A stretch of 64,000 nucleotides of DNA from Streptomyces chartreusis NRRL 3882. GTDB taxonomy: Bacteria; Actinomycetota; Actinomycetes; Streptomycetales; Streptomycetaceae. The stretch's first letter is position 1; each line of letters begins with the position of its first letter. The translations under genes and the position numbers were made by a program. Below, in pieces: positions 58,888 to 64,000 of the stretch. Location: contig NZ_LT963352.1 in the NCBI RefSeq assembly GCF_900236475.1, positions 5,316,001 to 5,380,000 on the forward strand, given 5' to 3'. The notes beneath the pieces were generated by a model. It had not been told where the DNA came from. It ran no database searches and worked only from the letters and a program-made list of their open reading frames with translations.

Positions 58888-60230
58888 CCACAGCAGCCAC
58901 GCGCACCTACTGGCTGGAGCACGCCTGGCTCGGCACCAGCGTCGAGCCGGGCGTGGCCCTGGACGTCCGGGGCGGCCGCATCGCCGCCGTCCGCCCGGGC
59001 ACCCCCACCCCGCCCCCCGGCGCCGAGGTCCTGCGCGGCCTCACCCTCCCCGGACTGGCCAACGCCCACAGCCACGCCTTCCACCGCGCCCTGCGCGGCA
59101 CCGTCCAGGTCGGCTCCGGCACCTTCTGGACCTGGCGCGAGGTCATGTACGCCACGGCCGCCCGGCTCACCCCGGACACCTACCACGCCCTCGCCCGCGC
59201 CGTGTACGCCGAGATGGCCCTGGCCGGCATCACCGCGGTCGGCGAGTTCCACTACGTCCACCACGCCCCCGGCGGCACCCCCTACGCCGACCCCAACGCG
59301 ATGGGCGAGGCCCTCATCGCGGCCGCCGCCGAAGCCGGGATCCGCATCACCCTCCTCGACACCGCCTATCTCTCCTCCGGCTTCGGACAGCCGCCCACCG
59401 CCCCCCAGCTCCGCTTCTCCGACGGCACGGCGGACGCCTGGGCCGAACGCTGTTCAGTTCTCAAGGAACGAGATCACGCGCGGATCGGAGCGGCCATCCA
59501 CTCCGTACGGGCCGTGCCCGCCGACCAGCTGGCGACCGTTGCGCGGTGGGCCGAGGAGCGGCGGGCCCCGCTCCACGTGCACCTGTCGGAGCAGACGGCC
59601 GAGAACGACGCCTGCCGGGAGGCCCACGGCCGCACTCCCACCCGGCTGCTCGCCGACCACGGCGTGCTCGGCCCGCGCACCACCGGCGTCCACAACACCC
59701 ACCTGACTGCCGAGGACATCTCCCTCATCGGCGGCAGCGGCACCGGCACCTGCATGTGCCCGACGACCGAGCGGGACCTCGCCGACGGCATCGGGCCCGC
59801 CGCCGCCCTTCAGCAGGCGGGCTCGCCGCTCTGTCTCGGCTCCGACAGCCACGCCGTGATCGACCTGCTCGAAGAGGCGCGCGCCATGGAGCTGAACGAG
59901 CGCCTGCGCACCCGTACCCGAGGCCACTGGACGGCGGCCGCCCTTCTGCGGGCCGCCTCGGCGGACGGCCACGCGGCCCTCGGCTGGGAGGACGCGGGCG
60001 CCCTTGAGCCCGGCGCGCTCGCCGACTTCACGACGATCGCGCTCGACTCGGTCAGGACGGCAGGGCCGCTTCCGCGGCTCGGGGCCGAGACGGCCGTATT
60101 CGCTGCGTCGGCAGCAGACGTGTCGCATACGGTCGTGGGAGGGCGGCACGTCGTACGGGACGGGGCCCACTCGCTCGTACCGGACGTGCCGCGAGCCCTC
60201 GCGGACGCCGTCGAAGCCCTGCGCGGATGA
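58878..60230 (+). CDS. hutF: Formimidoylglutamate deiminase
   Basis: A 450-residue amidohydrolase-superfamily enzyme turning N-formimino-L-glutamate into N-formyl-L-glutamate and ammonia. The metal-binding HxH is in LPGLANAHSHAFHRALRGTV, later ligands in LHVHLSEQTAENDACREAHG and TGVHNTHLTAEDISLIGGSG, with the Asp in PLCLGSDSHAVIDLLEEARA. The ATRTYWLEHAWLGTSVEPGV start and the HSEQ-type block fit HutF rather than chlorohydrolases. GTG 58878 overlaps the upstream stop by 10 bp, and its end overlaps the following ORF. Confidence 0.93.
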   Translation: MQVTTAATRTYWLEHAWLGTSVEPGVALDVRGGRIAAVRPGTPTPPPGAEVLRGLTLPGLANAHSHAFHRALRGTVQVGSGTFWTWREVMYATAARLTPDTYHALARAVYAEMALAGITAVGEFHYVHHAPGGTPYADPNAMGEALIAAAAEAGIRITLLDTAYLSSGFGQPPTAPQLRFSDGTADAWAERCSVLKERDHARIGAAIHSVRAVPADQLATVARWAEERRAPLHVHLSEQTAENDACREAHGRTPTRLLADHGVLGPRTTGVHNTHLTAEDISLIGGSGTGTCMCPTTERDLADGIGPAAALQQAGSPLCLGSDSHAVIDLLEEARAMELNERLRTRTRGHWTAAALLRAASADGHAALGWEDAGALEPGALADFTTIALDSVRTAGPLPRLGAETAVFAASAADVSHTVVGGRHVVRDGAHSLVPDVPRALADAVEALRG

Positions 60231-60301
60231 CACCGGGCCGCTCCTGCGAGCGAGCGGCCCCCGAACCCGACCCCACCGCCGACCAGGCCACCAAGGACGC
60301 C

Positions 60302-61516
60302 ATGAGCAACGCGACGACCGTCAGCCCCGCCCACTCCGCGAGCACCGCAAGCACGCTCATCACCAACATCGCCGCCCTGGTCACCAACGACCCCTCCCTC
60401 GGTGACGGAACCCCCCTCGGACTGGTCCAGGACGCGGCCGTCGTCATCGAAGGCGACCGCATCGCGTGGACCGGTGATCAAAGCAAAGCACCCGCCACTG
60501 ACAATCGGGTCGACGCGGGCGGCCGGGCGGTCCTCCCCGGCTTCGTCGACTCCCACTCCCACCTCGTCTTCGCGGGCGACCGGACGCAGGAGTTCAACGC
60601 CCGCATGTCGGGGCGGCCGTACAGCGCGGGCGGCATCCGCACGACCGTCGAGGCCACCCGCGCCGCGACGGACGAGGAACTGGAAGCCAACGTCACCCGT
60701 TACCTCGCCGAGGCCCTCCGCCAGGGCACCACCACCTTCGAGACGAAGTCCGGCTACGGCCTCACGACCGCCGACGAGTCCCGCGCCCTGCGCGTCGCCG
60801 CCCGCCACACCGACGAGGTCACCTACCTCGGCGCCCACATCGTCGCCCCCGAGTTCGCCGAGGACCCGGCCGCCTACGTCGCCCTCGTCACCGGCGAGAT
60901 GCTCGACGCCTGCGCCCCGCACGCCCGCTGGATCGACGTCTTCTGCGAGCAGGGTGCCTTCGACGGCGACCAGGCCCGCGCGATCCTGACCGCCGGCCGG
61001 GCCCGCGGCCTGCACCCCCGTATCCACGCCAACCAGCTCTCGTACGGCCCGGGCGTGCGGCTCGCCGTCGAGCTCGACGCGGCCAGCGCCGACCACTGCA
61101 CCCACCTGACGGACGAGGACGTCGACGCCCTGGCGAACGGCCGCACGGTCGCCACCCTCCTGCCCGGCGCCGAGTTCTCCACCCGCGCCGAGTGGCCGGA
61201 TGCCCGCCGTCTCCTCGACGCGGGTGTCACCGTGGCCCTCTCCACCGACTGCAACCCGGGCTCGTCCTTCACCTCTTCCGTCCCGTTCTGCATCGCGCTC
61301 GCCGTACGGGACATGGGCATGACCCCGGACGAGGCCGTCTGGTCGGCCACGGCGGGCGGCGCCGCGGCCCTCCGGCGCACCGACATCGGCCGCCTCACCC
61401 CGGGCGCGTACGCCGACCTGACGCTTCTCGACGCCCCGAGCCACGTCCACCTGGCCTACCGGCCCGGTGTCCCGCTGGTCACCGGAGTCTGGCGGCGCGG
61501 CGAGCGGGTGCTCTGA
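60302..61516 (+). CDS. hutI: Imidazolonepropionase
   Basis: A 404-residue amidohydrolase opening imidazolone propionate to N-formimino-L-glutamate, the step between HutU and HutF. I chose ATG 60302 (MSNATTVSPAHS) for its AAGGA; the in-frame ATG at 60227, which overlaps the hutF stop, is the alternative and would add 25 poorly conserved residues. Zn ligands are in LPGFVDSHSHLVFAGDRTQE, the substrate loop is ARMSGRPYSAGGIRTTV, followed by GTTTFETKSGYGLTTADESR, IHANQLSYGPGVRLAVEL and LSTDCNPGSSFTSS. It closes the hut operon. Confidence 0.95.
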   Translation: MSNATTVSPAHSASTASTLITNIAALVTNDPSLGDGTPLGLVQDAAVVIEGDRIAWTGDQSKAPATDNRVDAGGRAVLPGFVDSHSHLVFAGDRTQEFNARMSGRPYSAGGIRTTVEATRAATDEELEANVTRYLAEALRQGTTTFETKSGYGLTTADESRALRVAARHTDEVTYLGAHIVAPEFAEDPAAYVALVTGEMLDACAPHARWIDVFCEQGAFDGDQARAILTAGRARGLHPRIHANQLSYGPGVRLAVELDAASADHCTHLTDEDVDALANGRTVATLLPGAEFSTRAEWPDARRLLDAGVTVALSTDCNPGSSFTSSVPFCIALAVRDMGMTPDEAVWSATAGGAAALRRTDIGRLTPGAYADLTLLDAPSHVHLAYRPGVPLVTGVWRRGERVL

Positions 61517-61843
61517 CCGACGAAGGCACCCGAAGGTTGTGCACGATTTTCCTACCATATTCATAACGAGCACATGACAAAACGGAGTTGACGATCCGCC
61601 ACATCAACCTGCTTCGTACATAACGGACTTGACCCCCCTCGTGGCGCGGCGGAAGATCGCGCCAGTCGCTCCGCGCGCACCGTGACCACGCGCCGGCCGC
61701 ACGCGACGAGGGGGGTTTCCTGGCATGGCCCCCGACGGGGGGTGCCGTTCCATGCGCGGACGCGTCGGTGCGAGCAGTACACGCGCCACGAAGGCAGCGC
61801 TTTCCTCCCCGCCTCACTTTCCGGACGACAGGAGGAAGCAGCC
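61517..61843. promoter_or_regulatory. Intergenic region before the DUF1906 gene
   Basis: No gene is seen in these 327 bp. A locally AT-rich stretch (TTTTCCTACCATATTCATAA, about 61547-61566) and TTGACG/TTGACC boxes (61588, 61630) suggest promoters. ACAGGAGGAAG before 61844 is the ribosome site. Confidence 0.45.
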
Positions 61844-64000
61844 CATGGCAGACGAGATGGTGCAGCGCGCCCAGAGATTCATCAACACCACGTACAACAA
61901 CGGCGCGACGCTGGGCATATCCAAGCTGGACGAGAACGGCCAGACCGGCTGGCCCGTGATGTACGCGCTGACCCGGGCGCTCCAGTACGAGATGGGCATC
62001 ACCGCCCTGTCCAACTCCTTCGGCCCGACCACCCTCGCGAAGCTGGGGGAGCTCTACGGCAAGCTCGACGAGTCGACCATCCCGTCGGCCAATTTCTGCC
62101 GCATCATCCAGTCCGCCCTGTACTGCAAGGGCTACGACGGCGGCGACATCGACGGCAAGTACAACGACCGGGTCAAGGACGCGGTCGTGAAGCTCAACCA
62201 GAACATGGGCGTCTCCGGCACCTACCCGGGCAGCTCCCTGTGGCCGAAGGTGGTCAAGGGCCTGTTCAACATGGACGCCTACGTCACCGTCAACAACGGT
62301 TCGGACACCATCCGTTCCATCCAGCAGTGGCTGAACGGCAAGTACATCCTGCGCAAGGACTTCTACATCATCCCCTGCGACGGCCACCACTCCCGCGACG
62401 TCGCCAAGTCGATGCTGTTCGCGATCCAGTACGAGCTGGGCATGGCGGACGGTGTCGCCAACGGCGTCTTCGGGCCCGGCACGCAGTCCGGTCTGAAGTC
62501 CCACACCGTCTCGCTCGGCACCACCGGCGTCTGGGCGCAGCTGTTCACCGCGGCCATGATCCTGAACAAGCGGAACGTCCCCTTCGGCAGCTTCACCGCC
62601 ACCGTGCAGTCCGGCGTGGAGACCTTCCAGTCCTTCAGCAAGCTGCCGGTCACCGGCAAGGGCGACTTCCAGACCTGGGCCTCGCTGCTGGTCTCCTACG
62701 GCGACCAGTCCCGCAAGGGCACGGCCTGCGACGGCGTCACCAAGATCACGCCCGCGCGGGCACAGGCCCTGAAGAACGCCGGCTACAAGTACATCGGCCG
62801 CTACCTCTTCAACCCCTCCACCACGGACCTGCCGGAGAAGCAGATCCAGCCGGGCGAGCTGGCCACCATCAAGGAATACGGGCTCAGCTGTTTCCCGATC
62901 TTCCAGACCTGGAGCCGGTCCGCGGACTACTTCAGCTACAACCAGGGCACCGCCGACGCGTTCCGCGCGATCGAGTGGGCCGAGTACCACGGCTTCAAGC
63001 CCGGCACCATCATCTACTTCGCGGTCGACTACGACGCGATGGACGGCGAGGTCACGGACTACGTCATCCCGCACTTCCGCGGGATCATGCGCACGATCGG
63101 CGAGAACTCCGGCTACGGCATCGGCGTCTACGGCCCGCGCAACGTCTGCCAGCGCGTCGCCGACGCCGGCTACGCGGCGACGAGCTTCGTCTCCGACATG
63201 TCCAGCGGCTTCTCCGGCAACCTCGGCTATCCGCTGCCCACCAACTGGGCGTTCGACCAGATCTCCACGATCAAGGTCGGCTCGGGCGACGGTCTGATCG
63301 AGATCGACAACAACATCGTGTCCGGGCGGGACTTCGGCCAGAGCGACTTCAACCCGGGTGCCGAGCTCGGCGGGCTGGACACGGACCTCGACAAGGCGGC
63401 CTATCGCGACCTCCTGCTCAAGGACGTGCAGACGTACTTGAACTCGATCGGCGTGCCGGAGACCGGCGGCGAGGGCTGGGAGCCCGACGACGACTGGGCG
63501 ACGCTCGGTGGCATCTCCACCACCAAGGCCGTCGACCTGGTGCTCAGCGCGGACTGGCTGTTCACCTCGCTGGCGCGGCAGCTCAGGCTCCGCAAGGCCC
63601 TCATCCAGGCGCCGGTGCTGTGGGAGCTGCGCAAGCTCAACCCCTTGGACATGGCCGCCGTGGAGGCCGTCAAGGCGGGGCTGGACGACGACTGCAGCAC
63701 CGGCTGGGGGCAGATCCACGCCTGGGTGACCATCGACGCCCGCAACTACTGCCGGGAGCAGGGCATCATCAACGGCGCGCCGCTCACCGACGCCGACATC
63801 CCGACGGTCTGGAAGCAGCTCACCGACGACGAGACGTACAACATCCGCTCGGTCGCTTACCTGACCATCTACAACGCCTACCAGCTCGGCGCACCCCGAC
63901 CGAACCTCACGACCAGCCTGTCCCAGACCCAGGCGCTGCTGGCCCGGTACAACGGCACCGGCGACGACGCCGCGAAGTACGGCCGTGAGCTGATCGGCCT
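61844..64000 (+). CDS. DUF1906 glycoside-hydrolase-like protein (3' end outside window)
   Basis: At least 719 residues, open at the right edge. ATG 61844 (MADEMVQRAQRFINTTYNNG) follows ACAGGAGGAAG. Two N-terminal peptidoglycan-binding-like helical modules are suggested by LSNSFGPTTLAKLGELYGKL plus DGGDIDGKYNDRVKDAVVKL, and by DGVANGVFGPGTQSGLKSHT. The DUF1906 (Rv2525c-type) barrel spans about 305-505: GYKYIGRYLFNPSTTDLPEK, TIKEYGLSCFPIFQTWSRSA, TIIYFAVDYDAMDGEVTDYV and GIGVYGPRNVCQRVADAGYA. A further helical module repeats the wall-binding pattern after 520. No signal peptide or TM is present, odd for a presumed wall-acting enzyme. Confidence 0.82.

Overview
The window is chromosomal DNA of a Streptomyces. 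The evidence is very high G+C with G/C at third codon positions, many GTG starts, developmental genes, and a leucine tRNA with anticodon UAA that matches bldA. From memory, the order mfd, mazG, P450, two Rpf genes, eno, divIC, ppx, ndh, cfa, ABC pair, bldA, pobA, thiolase, cbs, hut resembles the S. coelicolor core chromosome (inverted). I saw no insertion sequence, phage, CRISPR array or integration site.

Layout. 1-5.3 kb is an accessory block of toxin and immunity domains. A YwqJ-type deaminase and a SUKH-3 gene read leftward. Two fusions read rightward: a WHH-nuclease/SUKH-1 protein, and an Imm35/deaminase/SUKH-4 protein with a long collagen-like linker. 5.4-16.8 kb holds an AhpD-like enzyme, a DivIVA-like coiled coil, a DUF485/solute-symporter pair, an acetyltransferase, a DHA2 exporter, a MacB/FtsX ABC pair and a DUF2079 protein. 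17-27.3 kb holds mfd, an SDR/MerR pair with an apparent MerR operator, a small MT0933-like protein, a secreted HNH nuclease, an MFS exporter, an acetyltransferase, a SurA-like lipoprotein and mazG.

27.4-37.9 kb is the growth and cell-wall core. It has a P450, two Rpf muralytic enzymes (the second behind a ydaO/c-di-AMP riboswitch), then eno, divIC, DUF501, ppx, a type II NADH dehydrogenase behind a candidate Rex operator, and a cyclopropane synthase. 38-50 kb has a second MacB/FtsX ABC pair, bldA, pobA, a Bax-inhibitor-like membrane protein, small conserved genes, a thiolase, an SGNH hydrolase and cystathionine beta-synthase.

50.4-61.5 kb has an MmyB-type regulator divergent from an SDR, an RpiR-family regulator, an unassigned PLP decarboxylase, and a four-gene histidine-utilisation operon: hutU, an M20 amidohydrolase, hutF and hutI. 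An 18-bp motif is shared (14/18) between the RpiR and hutU promoters, which suggests RpiR controls hut. The window ends inside a large DUF1906 glycoside-hydrolase-like gene.

The points most worth following are the toxin/immunity fusions, the RpiR-hut circuit with an M20 enzyme in place of HutG, and a group of genes whose TAnnnT box lies 6-7 nt before the start codon, which implies leaderless mRNAs.
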